This document shows, piece by piece, positions 1 through 8,499 of a stretch of DNA of 64,000 bases. Position 1 is the first letter of the stretch; every line of letters starts with the position of its first letter. The stretch covers positions 3,038,001 through 3,102,000 of the forward strand of contig CAWFFW010000001.1 in the NCBI GenBank assembly GCA_963815305.1. Reading direction: 5' to 3'. The stretch comes from CAXBID01 sp963815305. GTDB taxonomy: Bacteria > Bacteroidota > Bacteroidia > Flavobacteriales > Flavobacteriaceae. Below the pieces are notes generated by a model that saw only the letters and a program-made list of their open reading frames with translations, made no database searches and was not told the DNA's origin. The translations under genes and the position numbers were made by a program.

Positions 1-1589
1 AAAAAACTATTATCATTAACGTCTAATCCTTCCAATGTGTTTTTTATTTTATCTTCTGAAATACTCGATTGGAATAAAACGGGTGTTCGTTTCTCTAAAA
101 ATGATTTTATAGTAATTACCGAAACTGGAGAGGCAATTAAAGGATTATCTTCAAGCTTCTTTTGAAAATTCTCTAGCTGTTTAATAGCTTCCCTATTAAT
201 AATTTTTTCATTATTTACTGTCGAAATATTTAGCTGTAATCTATTGCTTCCGCCCAATTCAACTTCAACGGTTCTTAAATCCTGTTTGGCTTTTCCTTCG
301 GCCAAAAGATTACGCGAATTGGTATCTATATTGACTTGGAAAATAGAATAAACACCAAATAAAAGTACCGCTGTAAAAGAAACTATAATTGTAGTATTAT
401 ATTTTGATGTAAAACGATTAAGCCATACTATAAATTTATGCTGAGAAAACGTTTTTATGCTTAAAACAGGTTTAGCTTGTTCAAAATTTAAGTTCATAAA
501 ACTGAAACCTATAATAGTTATCACATAAACCAAAATAAAGCTTAGTACTAAACCAATACATGTAAATACACCCATATTTTTAAATGCTGGTAACGGCGAT
601 AAATACAAAGCAAAATAGCCAACAAAAGTGGTAAGTGTTGTATAAAAACATGGTGTAAGACTTTTACGAATTACCAATGTTAAGAGTTGCACTTTAGACA
701 ATGATTTATTTACAAGGCCTTCCTTATGATAAATATTTATGATATGCACAGCATCACTTACACTATAAACCATAAGTATGGTTGGAATGAGCATAGAAAT
801 CATATTTAAAGCAAACCCTAAAGACGTTATAAGCCCAAACAATAAACTTACAGGTACGGCAACCGATAGAAGCGACACTATTAAATAACGTTTACTTGGT
901 AACAAGAACAGCAGCAATAACGTAATAACAAGAACAGTTAAAACACCGAAGGTTAAACTTTCTTTATAAATACCTACGCTATAAGTTTCGTTTAGAACAG
1001 GCGGTCCCGTTAAATAATAATTAGAATATTGTTTTTCTATAATATTACGAATCTCACCGGCTATATCTTTCCGCTTCTCTTCTATGGTGGGTGTTGGATT
1101 TAGTTGGATATAAAAAAACTGATTTTTATAATCCGTAGTTACCAATTGCGATGTGATATTTGGTAATTTTGAAAACAGACTTTTTAAGCCTTTTTCACTT
1201 CTTTGATTATTGTATAAATCGTCAAAATTAATTTTATTATTAGCATAAATAGGATATTTAGCCTTAGCTAAACTAAAGGTTGTTTTTACATAAGGTAATG
1301 CTTCAATACGTTTATGTAAACTATCCAATTGGGTCATTTCTGCTTCCCCAATAGCATTTTGAACAGGAAGCATGGCAATAAAAATCTCATCTGATCCGAA
1401 TTTTTCTTGAAAATCGATATAGGCTTTATAGCTAGGATCGTCTTCTAAAAACCAGATGGAAAGTGAATTATCTACGCGTAATTTTTGGAGGGTTTGATAG
1501 CCAGAAACACCCATTAAAATAGCAAGTATTATAATTATCGCTATTCTGAATTTAATGATGATTTCTATAATATACTCTAATCTTTTCAT
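1..1589 (-). CDS. MMPL/RND-family exporter, partial (C-terminus beyond window)
   Basis: Reading inward from an ATG at 1589 gives an open frame of about 529 residues that runs off the left edge. The start MKRLEYIIEIIIKF leads into a hydrophobic first membrane segment. A long periplasmic-type domain follows, then a cluster of membrane segments around 460-1000. One stretch reads MVYSVSDAVHIINIYHKEG, typical of the MMPL branch of the RND superfamily. The start overlaps the end of the phosphopantetheinyl transferase gene by 4 bp (ATGA), so the two are translationally coupled. MMPL exporters commonly sit in lipid and polyketide clusters and move the finished lipid across the inner membrane. I infer export of the product of this operon. 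The substrate is unknown, and only the N-terminal part is visible. Confidence 0.8.
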   Translation of the reverse strand, partial: MKRLEYIIEIIIKFRIAIIIILAILMGVSGYQTLQKLRVDNSLSIWFLEDDPSYKAYIDFQEKFGSDEIFIAMLPVQNAIGEAEMTQLDSLHKRIEALPYVKTTFSLAKAKYPIYANNKINFDDLYNNQRSEKGLKSLFSKLPNITSQLVTTDYKNQFFYIQLNPTPTIEEKRKDIAGEIRNIIEKQYSNYYLTGPPVLNETYSVGIYKESLTFGVLTVLVITLLLLFLLPSKRYLIVSLLSVAVPVSLLFGLITSLGFALNMISMLIPTILMVYSVSDAVHIINIYHKEGLVNKSLSKVQLLTLVIRKSLTPCFYTTLTTFVGYFALYLSPLPAFKNMGVFTCIGLVLSFILVYVITIIGFSFMNLNFEQAKPVLSIKTFSQHKFIVWLNRFTSKYNTTIIVSFTAVLLFGVYSIFQVNIDTNSRNLLAEGKAKQDLRTVEVELGGSNRLQLNISTVNNEKIINREAIKQLENFQKKLEDNPLIASPVSVITIKSFLEKRTPVLFQSSISEDKIKNTLEGLDVNDNSF

Positions 1590-2161
1590 AATAATGAGAT
1601 GGCATAAGAACCATAATGTCCATGATGACTAATAGAAATTTTAACACTCAGCTTTTTAGAATTATGAAATATTGACGGTACCCCAAATTCTGATTTTTTA
1701 ATGTTCAATTCTGATTTTAATATTTTAAACCGTTTGGAAACAGATACAAGTAATGCCTCTTTTGTAGTTTGACTTTGGTTTTTGTAACTACTGCATGGTA
1801 ATTTGAAGCATTTTGAAGATATTTCACAACGTGTTAAACAAGCTTCTGATACTATATATTGAGATGTGATTTTCGTGTTAACAAAGCAATTAAAATCTTT
1901 ATAAATCACTTTAAAATGATGCTTGTGACGCTCACATTGAAATTGTTTTGGATTGTAAAATCGACTTGGATGTATTTGTGTATATAGTTTATAAGCAGCC
2001 TCTTTCATACTCCATAAGTGGCAAACCATAACCAATTTATTTTCTGAATCATGAATGAATTGTTGCTCATTAATTGTGAAAAGCTTTTCTAAAAAACGTG
2101 GGCGTTTCCAATTAAACGTTTTTTTAGCCTCGGCAATATCAACAATATCAGTACCAATCAT
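1586..2161 (-). CDS. 4'-phosphopantetheinyl transferase (AcpS-like)
   Basis: This 191-residue protein begins MIGTDIVDI, the magnesium-binding N-terminus of AcpS-type transferases (Asp5 and Asp8). It carries the family motif WSMKEA at residues 50-55 and an ISHHGHYGSYAI segment near the C-terminus, equivalent to the VSISH motif. Such enzymes move phosphopantetheine from CoA to the conserved serine of a carrier protein. The next gene upstream is an acyl carrier protein whose stop overlaps this start by one base, so that ACP is the probable substrate. The protein is longer than a stand-alone AcpS (about 120-130 residues) because of a middle insertion. I infer a cluster-dedicated enzyme rather than the housekeeping AcpS. 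Confidence 0.82.
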   Translation of the reverse strand: MIGTDIVDIAEAKKTFNWKRPRFLEKLFTINEQQFIHDSENKLVMVCHLWSMKEAAYKLYTQIHPSRFYNPKQFQCERHKHHFKVIYKDFNCFVNTKITSQYIVSEACLTRCEISSKCFKLPCSSYKNQSQTTKEALLVSVSKRFKILKSELNIKKSEFGVPSIFHNSKKLSVKISISHHGHYGSYAISLL

Positions 2162-2412
2162 TAACTGCCAGACTTTTCATTAACAATTTCCATAGCTGCT
2201 TTAACATTAAGCATTTTCTCCATGTCTTCGTTTTCCAATCTAATATCAAATTCATCTTCAATATCAAGAATGATATCTACTAAATTTGCTGAATTTATTT
2301 TCAAGTCTTTTACAAAATCGGTATGCTCTGAAAGATTTGAAAAAGCCTCTTCATCTTGAACGTAAGGCGCAACAATAGCTTTTAATTTTGTGATTAATTC
2401 CTCGTTTTTCAT
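2161..2412 (-). CDS. Acyl carrier protein
   Basis: An acidic 83-residue protein with an ACP fold. The attachment serine is Ser41 within INSANLVDIILDIEDEF, where the usual D-S-L is replaced by N-S-A. The helix II pattern (VDIILDIEDEFDI) matches the ACP recognition helix. It lies between the ketosynthase and the phosphopantetheinyl transferase genes and is not the housekeeping acpP, which normally sits beside fabF. I infer that it carries the growing chain made by the adjacent ketosynthase, dehydratase and reductase before transfer to the type III PKS or another acceptor. Confidence 0.85.
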   Translation of the reverse strand: MKNEELITKLKAIVAPYVQDEEAFSNLSEHTDFVKDLKINSANLVDIILDIEDEFDIRLENEDMEKMLNVKAAMEIVNEKSGS

Positions 2413-2460
2413 AGTTCATTTTTATACGTAAAGTTAATCTAAACGAAATAAATAGCAGTA

Positions 2461-3735
2461 TCAGTTTTTAAACTTTTTAAATATTATACAGGCATTAACA
2501 TCCCCAAAACCAAAGCTAGCTTTAGCTATTATATTAAAATTGAGATCTATTCTATCCGTTGGTATTTTTTCTGAATTAACTATGTCACTAATCTCTAAAT
2601 GCAAATCTTCACAATTTATATTGGGTGCCACAAATTGTTCCTTTAATTGAATAACGCTTGCCACACACTCAATAGCTCCTGCTGCAGCCAAACAATGCCC
2701 AATCATAGACTTAGTGGAGTTGATATAAGGAAAATAGTTTCCTTTTCTATTCAAAGCTTCGCTCCAATTTGCTATCTCTAATCCATCTTTTGAAGTTGCC
2801 GTGAGATGTCCGTTAATCACTTCGATAGCATCAGGTTGTATGTTAGAATTTTTAATGGCCATTTTAATACACCGTTGCACTGCTTCTGGGTTTGGAGCTG
2901 TTAGTGTACCTCCTTGACGCTGGCCGCCAGAATTAACCTCACCTCCTAAAACCTCAGCATAAATGTTAACACCTCTTTTTAATGCACTTTCTAAAGACTC
3001 CAAAACCAAAGCTCCTGCACCGCTTCCTGGCACAAACCCAGATGCTGTTGCGCTCATAGGTCTTGAACCCGTTTCCGGATTATCATTATGCTTATAAGTT
3101 AAAACACGCATCGCATCAAAACCACCCCACACATAAGGGCCATGGTCACTACAACTGCCAACTAGCATACGTTTTGCTTTACCATTTTGAATACGATCAA
3201 AACCCATCAATAGCGCTTCTGTTCCCGTTGTGCATGCCGAAGAATTTGTAGAAACTTGATTTCCTAAACCCAACATACCACCTAAATATGCGCTCACACC
3301 ACTCGCCATAGTTTGTAAAATTACGGTGCTTCCTAAACGCCGAACATCACCTTTATCTAAACTATAAATAGCCTCTCGGAATTTTTCGACGCCTGATGTT
3401 CCAGTACCAAAAATAAGTCCTGTATCGTAATCCAAACAACTTTCTTCATCAACATCAAAACCCGCGTCCTTCCAAGCATCAATGCCAGCAATACAGCCAT
3501 ATAAAATTCCTGAACTATTAAATCCTCTTAATTGTAAATCTGTAAAATATTTAGATTTTAGTTCCTCAGAAATTTGAGGAGTACCCGCTATTTGACAAGA
3601 AAAGTTTAAATTTTTTAATTCCTGATGAAATGTAATTCCTGATGTACCGTTTTTTAGTGCTTTTGTGAAATTAGACACGCCTACACCATTTGGTGCAACA
3701 ACTCCTAAACCTGTTATAACAACGCGCTGTTTCAT
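2461..3735 (-). CDS. Beta-ketoacyl-ACP synthase (FabF/KAS II-like)
   Basis: A 424-residue condensing enzyme starting MKQRVVITGLGVVAPNG. The catalytic triad is complete: Cys168 in SSACTTG, His310 in INGHLTATS and His347 in STKSMIGH, with the conserved Lys342. The length is that of a stand-alone KAS II, with no acyltransferase or chain-length-factor partner. Its start overlaps the dehydratase stop by 4 bp. It would extend an ACP-bound acyl chain with malonyl-ACP. Related ketosynthases occur in aryl-polyene, flexirubin and other flavobacterial lipid clusters, so the exact chain is unknown. It is likely dedicated to the pathway, since fabH, accB and accC lie elsewhere at 11-14 kb. Confidence 0.88.
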   Translation of the reverse strand: MKQRVVITGLGVVAPNGVGVSNFTKALKNGTSGITFHQELKNLNFSCQIAGTPQISEELKSKYFTDLQLRGFNSSGILYGCIAGIDAWKDAGFDVDEESCLDYDTGLIFGTGTSGVEKFREAIYSLDKGDVRRLGSTVILQTMASGVSAYLGGMLGLGNQVSTNSSACTTGTEALLMGFDRIQNGKAKRMLVGSCSDHGPYVWGGFDAMRVLTYKHNDNPETGSRPMSATASGFVPGSGAGALVLESLESALKRGVNIYAEVLGGEVNSGGQRQGGTLTAPNPEAVQRCIKMAIKNSNIQPDAIEVINGHLTATSKDGLEIANWSEALNRKGNYFPYINSTKSMIGHCLAAAGAIECVASVIQLKEQFVAPNINCEDLHLEISDIVNSEKIPTDRIDLNFNIIAKASFGFGDVNACIIFKKFKN

Positions 3736-4169
3736 ATTTTAATCATTCCAGAAATTTTTCCTCTCGCGATTAATTCATCTTTAGCATTCAATAATTTTAC
3801 ATGACATTTTAATTTATTAAACCGAAACACTTCTTTTTCAGAAACCACAGTTACCTTTTCATTTGGCAACACAGGTAGATAAAAATCAATTTGAATCGAC
3901 GTTAAAGCAATTTGAGGTTTTGCTGTTTCATTTAATTCATTTCTGAGTAAATAAATACCAAGACAAACCAGACCAATTTGCGCCATACACTCCGTTAAAA
4001 TAACACCAGGAGTTATGGGATTATTTTTAAAATGTCCTTTATAGAATGATTCTTCTTCTTTGAATGTGTAATGTCCAGTAACACCATTTTCCGAAATAGA
4101 ATCGATACCATCTATAAACAAAAATGGTTTTTGGTATGGTAAAAGTTGTATGATTTCAGTATTTGTCAT
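3732..4169 (-). CDS. FabZ-like 3-hydroxyacyl-ACP dehydratase (hot-dog fold)
   Basis: A 145-residue hot-dog protein. The region QLLPYQKPFLFIDGI is the FabZ/FabA N-terminal signature. GHFKNNPITPGVILTECMAQIG contains the catalytic-loop histidine and the P-x-x-P-G-V segment followed by the active-site helix, with Glu replacing the usual position of the helix acid. The role inferred is dehydration of the 3-hydroxyacyl-ACP formed in this pathway. It is coupled to the downstream ketosynthase gene (4-bp overlap). A thioesterase of the same fold is a weaker alternative, but the context of ACP, KS and reductase favours a dehydratase. Confidence 0.8.
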   Translation of the reverse strand: MTNTEIIQLLPYQKPFLFIDGIDSISENGVTGHYTFKEEESFYKGHFKNNPITPGVILTECMAQIGLVCLGIYLLRNELNETAKPQIALTSIQIDFYLPVLPNEKVTVVSEKEVFRFNKLKCHVKLLNAKDELIARGKISGMIKI

Positions 4170-4189
4170 TTACTATTTTAACTTAAAAT

Positions 4190-4218
4190 GAGACCTTTCG
4201 ACAGCGCTTAAGGTGATA
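4190..4218. repeat. Short flavobacterial intergenic repeat (ACCTT...AAGGT type)
   Basis: The gap between the dehydratase and reductase genes contains a 29-base element beginning GAGACCTTTCGACAGCG and ending TTAAGGTGATA, with inverted arms ACCTT/AAGGT. I recall close relatives as dispersed repeats in many Bacteroidota genomes. It sits inside an operon gap, as does the element at 5050. Confidence 0.5.
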
Positions 4219-4236
4219 ATTTGTTTCAAATTCGGC

Positions 4237-5034
4237 TTATGAAAGATGCTCCCCACCATCTACAGGAATTATCGTTCCTGTAATCCAAGAGGCTTCATCC
4301 TTACTTAATAAATAAACAACATTCGCCACATCTTCTGGTACAGTTAATCGCTTATTTGGATTTCGTTTTAAAGTATGTTCAATAATATTTTCACTACCAG
4401 GTATCAATCGCAAAGAAGCTGTATTAGTAACTCCTGCTTGGATACAATTGGCTTTAATTCCAGAGGGCGCAAATTCTAAAGCTATGTTTCTGGTAATAGC
4501 TTCTAAAGCGACTTTAGCTGCAGAAACAGCAGCGTAATTTCCCCAAGCTTTGGTGTTGCCTTCACTCGTAAAACTTACAATTCGTGCATCTTTTGCAAAT
4601 AAATTGGCTTCAAAAATTGATTTCGTCCAATCGTATAAACTAATAGCCATAGCATTTATGGTTAATGCAAAATCATCATTTTTTAATACGGGTTTATCAT
4701 CAGAAATCATGGGTTTCAAATTGCCTTTAGCCACACTATGTACAAGGGCTCTTATCATTCCTTTTTCACCTAAAAAAACTTTTAATTCTTCAATAACTAT
4801 ATTTCGTTTTTCAATATTAAAAGCATCTGTATTAAATGATTTGAATTGAATACCTTCTGCCTTTATAGTTTCAAATTCTCCATTTATTTCATTTTCTTGT
4901 ATTCTTGGATTACGGTGAATAATACAAATATTCATACCATGTTTTGCCAATTTTTTTGCAGTTGCCAAACCTAAGCCGCTACTGCCACCTAAAATTATAG
5001 CCCAATAATTTTTATCTTTAAATTCTTTATTCAT
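4237..5034 (-). CDS. SDR oxidoreductase with enoyl-ACP reductase (FabL/FabI-like) active site
   Basis: A 265-residue Rossmann protein. The cofactor loop is GGSSGLG (residues 16-22), as in ordinary SDRs such as FabG. The active-site spacing is Tyr167-x6-Lys174 (YAAVSAAK), the spacing of enoyl-ACP reductases, not the Y-x3-K of ketoreductases. The segment ALVHSVAKG near residue 100 also resembles the FabI/FabL family. A classical glycine loop with Y-x6-K is the combination known for Bacillus FabL. I therefore prefer enoyl-ACP reductase, giving a saturated chain. No other SDR is visible in the operon, so a ketoreductase step would have to come from housekeeping FabG or from this enzyme. Confidence 0.72.
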   Translation of the reverse strand: MNKEFKDKNYWAIILGGSSGLGLATAKKLAKHGMNICIIHRNPRIQENEINGEFETIKAEGIQFKSFNTDAFNIEKRNIVIEELKVFLGEKGMIRALVHSVAKGNLKPMISDDKPVLKNDDFALTINAMAISLYDWTKSIFEANLFAKDARIVSFTSEGNTKAWGNYAAVSAAKVALEAITRNIALEFAPSGIKANCIQAGVTNTASLRLIPGSENIIEHTLKRNPNKRLTVPEDVANVVYLLSKDEASWITGTIIPVDGGEHLS

Positions 5035-5049
5035 ATCTCTTTATGTTGT

Positions 5050-5079
5050 GAGATGCTCAAACACGTTCAGCATGACAAA
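5050..5079. repeat. Short palindromic intergenic repeat (GATGCTGAA-type)
   Basis: GAGATGCTCAAACACGTTCA and the following GCATGACAAA form a 30-base element with imperfect inverted arms (GCTCAA/TTCAGC). A better-conserved copy with arms GCTGAA/TTCAGC lies at 10960-10991. It fills the gap between the reductase and type III PKS genes. Confidence 0.55.
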
Positions 5080-5089
5080 AACAATTTTT

Positions 5090-6142
5090 TCACCATTCTA
5101 ATAAAATACGTTGTGCTGAAAAACCTGGCCCAAAACTTAACATAATCCCTTTATCGCCTTTGGGAATATCTCGGTTCATAAAGCGTTCTAAAACATATAA
5201 CACTGTGGCGCTACTCATATTTCCATACAGTCTTAAAACTTCTTTGGTGTCTTCTATATTTTTACCTAACGCTCCAAATAAATCTTCAACCGTTTGCACA
5301 ATTTTCTTGCCACCTGGATGAAAAACTAAATGATTAATATCTTCAATGGTTAAATTATTTTGTTCCAAAAATGGATGAATAATTTTAGGAAAATGGTCTG
5401 CAATAGTTTGTGGTACCGTTTGATCTAGCACCATTTGTAATCCAGAATTTCTGAGCTTAAAACCCATCATATGTGTGGCATCAAAAAAGTGATACATGGC
5501 TTCGTCTTTAATTTCTGGACCAACTTCATCATCATAAGACGATAAAATAACACTAGCACATCCATCTCCAAAAATAGCTGCACTCACTACATTTACCATG
5601 GAATAATCTTCTAATTGAAAGGTAGCGGTGGGCGATTCTACCGCAATAACAACAGCACGTTTATTAGGATTTGCCCTTAAAAAATTCTTTGCATATAAAA
5701 TTCCTGACACACCTGCAGCGCAACCCATTTCGGTTACAGGCAAACGCACAATATCTTGTTTCATCTTCAAGCTATTAATAAGATAAGCATCTAAAGATGG
5801 AATCATAATACCCGTACAACTTACAGTAATAATATAATCTATATCTGTTGGTTTTAAGGTGGCTTTTTTTAAGACTTTGTGCAAGGATTTTTCAGAAAGT
5901 TCAATACACTCTCTTATATAAATATCATTTTTTTCTTCAAAAGATGTTTTAAGAAAAACCTCTTCAGGATTCATGATAGAATATCGTTTATCTACCGCTG
6001 CATTCTCAAAAATCTTGAGAACTTTTCGTTTAAAGCGTTCCTCTTGTTCGTTTAACCAAAGCTCAACGTAGGGTAAAATATCTTTAGTTTCTCTCGTATA
6101 TTTTGGGAGTTGTTTTGCAACTGTTGTAATTCTTACTGCCAT
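5090..6142 (-). CDS. Type III polyketide synthase (chalcone/stilbene synthase family)
   Basis: A 350-residue homodimer-type condensing enzyme with the full type III PKS triad: Cys141 in LPVTEMGCAAGVSG, His275 in LVFHPGGKK and Asn308 in LYGNMSSATV. The FGPG motif (337-340) near the C-terminus is also present. These enzymes act on CoA or ACP thioesters without a carrier of their own and usually make alkylresorcinols, alkylpyrones or small phenols. The next two genes are a methyltransferase and an FAD oxidoreductase, the same trio as in the Streptomyces srsABC phenolic-lipid locus (PKS, methyltransferase, flavin hydroxylase). The neighbouring ACP, KS, dehydratase and reductase suggest a purpose-made acyl starter. 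The product cannot be read from sequence. Confidence 0.92.
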   Translation of the reverse strand: MAVRITTVAKQLPKYTRETKDILPYVELWLNEQEERFKRKVLKIFENAAVDKRYSIMNPEEVFLKTSFEEKNDIYIRECIELSEKSLHKVLKKATLKPTDIDYIITVSCTGIMIPSLDAYLINSLKMKQDIVRLPVTEMGCAAGVSGILYAKNFLRANPNKRAVVIAVESPTATFQLEDYSMVNVVSAAIFGDGCASVILSSYDDEVGPEIKDEAMYHFFDATHMMGFKLRNSGLQMVLDQTVPQTIADHFPKIIHPFLEQNNLTIEDINHLVFHPGGKKIVQTVEDLFGALGKNIEDTKEVLRLYGNMSSATVLYVLERFMNRDIPKGDKGIMLSFGPGFSAQRILLEW

Positions 6143-6853
6143 TTATTTTATAATTAACCATTGGTAGCGGAATGCCCATTTCCAGTGAATTTGTGATTTG
6201 AGGTTCAATTCTTTTGAAATCTTTACTAAATCTTCTTTTTTGAATGCACGTAATATAGAGGTTAATCCATCTTGTTTAATCATGTTATTAGATATTGTTA
6301 AACCCAATAATTTAAATAATCCATAGGCTATTTCGCTTCTTTGTAAATCGTTAACCACAATTCCTAAAGTAGCTTTTTTTGAAAATGTAGATAAAAGTCT
6401 TTTAATATCGTGATCTTTAAAATGGTGCAAAAAAAGCGTTGTTAAAACAATATCATATTCCAAATCTTGAAAAGCTTCTGAAAACACATCTTCATTTCTA
6501 AAAGATAATTCAGGATAATTTACAGATAATTCATCGGCATAATCAATGGCATCTTGATTAGCATCAATCCCGATACCTTTAAAATTATAATTATTTTTTC
6601 TTCCAAAATCTACGACTAATCTCAAAATATCTCCATGCCCACAACCCAAATCTAATATGGTATAGGTTTTATCTTTTGGTTGCTTTTTTAATAACTCTTT
6701 AATACCATTTATAGTAACCCGATTGCCACCAAGCCATTTATTAATATTACCTAATTTATCTAAAGTATCGCGTAGCAAATCGCCTTTCATGGAAAAATCA
6801 TCCATAATCTCGGTGTTATTACTTCTCTGTTTGGTATTCAAAAACAAGCTCAT
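6143..6853 (-). CDS. SAM-dependent methyltransferase (class I)
   Basis: A 236-residue class I methyltransferase. Motif I is ILDLGCGHGD (66-75), followed by GIGIDANQDAIDYA (motif II acidic end) and LTTLFLHHF (motif IV region). It ends one base before the type III PKS start, and its own start overlaps the FAD oxidoreductase by 4 bp, so the three form a tightly coupled unit. I infer C- or O-methylation of the aromatic ring made by the PKS, by analogy with SrsB-type enzymes in phenolic-lipid loci. UbiE-like ring methylation is equally compatible. Target and regiochemistry are unknown. Confidence 0.8.
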   Translation of the reverse strand: MSLFLNTKQRSNNTEIMDDFSMKGDLLRDTLDKLGNINKWLGGNRVTINGIKELLKKQPKDKTYTILDLGCGHGDILRLVVDFGRKNNYNFKGIGIDANQDAIDYADELSVNYPELSFRNEDVFSEAFQDLEYDIVLTTLFLHHFKDHDIKRLLSTFSKKATLGIVVNDLQRSEIAYGLFKLLGLTISNNMIKQDGLTSILRAFKKEDLVKISKELNLKSQIHWKWAFRYQWLIIK

Positions 6854-7983
6854 TTCACTATCATAGGTTTGCCGTGAGTCATTTTAATAATCAGCGGAAT
6901 TAAAAACGGAAAGCACCTTAAAAGCATCAATAATTTTGGGGCTAACCAATCTTTTCTGAACAAATAGGCAATAGCGTGACCTACTCTTAACCTAAAATTA
7001 AAGGTTTTTTTCCATTGTTTGGTGTATGCCCTTTCTAATGTCGCGCGTGATTCAATTTTTCCTTGAAGATACTCAATTATGAGTTCTGACGCTAATTGCG
7101 CACTTCTAATCGCCATACCCATTCCATTGCCGCATAAAGGGTGTATCATGCCTGCCGTATCGCCACACATGACGATATGGTTTTCTATAGGACTTTTAGT
7201 TTGAAATGAAATTTGACTAATCGTCAACGGTTTTTCAAATTGCGGTTGTGAGTTTTTAAAAATAGACTTTAACGCTTTGTTTTTAAATAGAACTTCTTTT
7301 TGAAACGTATCTATATCCCTGAAGGTTTTAAAAGCATCATAATTGGTAATGTAGCATAAATTAATATGATTATTTTCTATTTTTGAAACCCCACAATACC
7401 CGCCTTTAAAATTATGAAGTGCCACTTTATTATCTGGAAACTCGCCTGAAACGTGAATTTTAACGCCTAAATACGGTGATTTTTTCTCAATAAATTTTCG
7501 TTGCAATTTCATATCAATATTAGAACGTTTACCGTAAGCTCCAATAACAATCTTAGATTTTAAAATATGATTTAATTTGGTTTCTACTTGAAACGTATCA
7601 GCTTCAAATTCAATAGTATTCACAGTATCTTGAAGCACTTCAACACCATTTTTAATCGCTAATTGATAAAGTTGAAAATCAAATTCAAAACGACTTATTC
7701 CAAATCCGCCCAAAGGAAGTTCTGCTTCAATATTTTTATTGTTATGTGTTGTTAATTGAAATTTCGAAATGCGTTTTGCTCCAAACTCAAAGGGGTTAAA
7801 TTCTAAAAATTCTAAATAAGGCAATACCTCGTTGGATACATACTCACCACAAACTTTGTGTTTTGGATATTTGTTTTTTTCAATAAGCAACACGTTATAC
7901 TTTGATTTAGTTATGTGTATTGCACTGGTAAGTCCCGCTAATCCGCCGCCAATAATTATTACATCATAATGGTTCTTTGTCAT
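6850..7983 (-). CDS. FAD-dependent oxidoreductase (geranylgeranyl-reductase/PHBH-like)
   Basis: A 377-residue flavoprotein. The N-terminal dinucleotide motif is IIIGGGLAGLTSA (9-21) and the FAD ribityl-binding motif is GDTAGMIHPLCGNGMGMAI in the C-terminal third. The pattern KVCGEYVS after the second beta strand is typical of the geranylgeranyl reductase family within the p-hydroxybenzoate-hydroxylase superfamily. It could hydroxylate an aromatic ring (to a hydroquinone or quinone) or reduce a double bond. Placement directly before the methyltransferase and type III PKS favours ring tailoring. The gene ends in a 4-bp overlap with the methyltransferase. Confidence 0.8.
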   Translation of the reverse strand: MTKNHYDVIIIGGGLAGLTSAIHITKSKYNVLLIEKNKYPKHKVCGEYVSNEVLPYLEFLEFNPFEFGAKRISKFQLTTHNNKNIEAELPLGGFGISRFEFDFQLYQLAIKNGVEVLQDTVNTIEFEADTFQVETKLNHILKSKIVIGAYGKRSNIDMKLQRKFIEKKSPYLGVKIHVSGEFPDNKVALHNFKGGYCGVSKIENNHINLCYITNYDAFKTFRDIDTFQKEVLFKNKALKSIFKNSQPQFEKPLTISQISFQTKSPIENHIVMCGDTAGMIHPLCGNGMGMAIRSAQLASELIIEYLQGKIESRATLERAYTKQWKKTFNFRLRVGHAIAYLFRKDWLAPKLLMLLRCFPFLIPLIIKMTHGKPMIVK

Positions 7984-8499
7984 TTATAAATTATGATGAT
8001 AAATCACATTAATGTTCACCGTATTACTCATTACCAAGCTTCCGCCACCAACCCCAAAATCTCTTCGATTAAGCTCGAAATTTGATGTGATTTTATATGG
8101 ATTATTCATTTTATCGTAGTTCACTTTAATACGTATTTCTTTCGTTTTTCCTTTGATGGTTAAATTTGAAATAACTTCATAAGTAGTATCCGATTTTTTA
8201 TTTATTGTCTTACTTTTTAATATGATATACTCATTATTTTCAGCGTCAAAATAATCCGCTTTCAAAAGATGTTCATCTCTACTTTCAATACCTGTTTCAA
8301 TAGAAGCAACTCCAATTTCTGCCTTTATACCTATGAGTTCTTGTTTGGTATTAAAATCAGTTTCTATATTAAAAGTATTGAAATGACCATCAACATTAAT
8401 TCCAAAATTTCTAATTTCGAAGTTAATACTCGACTTGCTTTGAGAAAAACCGACTGATAAACAACAAAAGCAAATTACAAATAGCAGGATATGTTTCAT
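7984..8499 (-). CDS. YceI-family secreted lipid-binding protein
   Basis: A protein of about 171 residues with a signal peptide (MKHILLFVICFCCLSVGFSQ) followed by a YceI-type lipocalin-like beta barrel: alternating strands, ELIGIKAEIGVASIETG, and NRRDFGVGGG near the C-terminus. YceI proteins bind isoprenoid quinones or amphiphilic lipids in the periplasm. I chose the ATG at 8499 because the longer frame begins with TTG at 8505, inside a hairpin. It is the first gene of the operon whose later genes make a probable lipid. I infer binding or trafficking of that lipid or of a quinone. Confidence 0.82.
   Translation of the reverse strand: MKHILLFVICFCCLSVGFSQSKSSINFEIRNFGINVDGHFNTFNIETDFNTKQELIGIKAEIGVASIETGIESRDEHLLKADYFDAENNEYIILKSKTINKKSDTTYEVISNLTIKGKTKEIRIKVNYDKMNNPYKITSNFELNRRDFGVGGGSLVMSNTVNINVIYHHNL

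Noticed and set aside
1..8499. Classical flexirubin or dialkylresorcinol cluster
   Set aside because: Those pathways use DarA/DarB-type ketosynthases. Here the central enzyme is a type III PKS and the aryl-polyene starter genes are not seen in the window.
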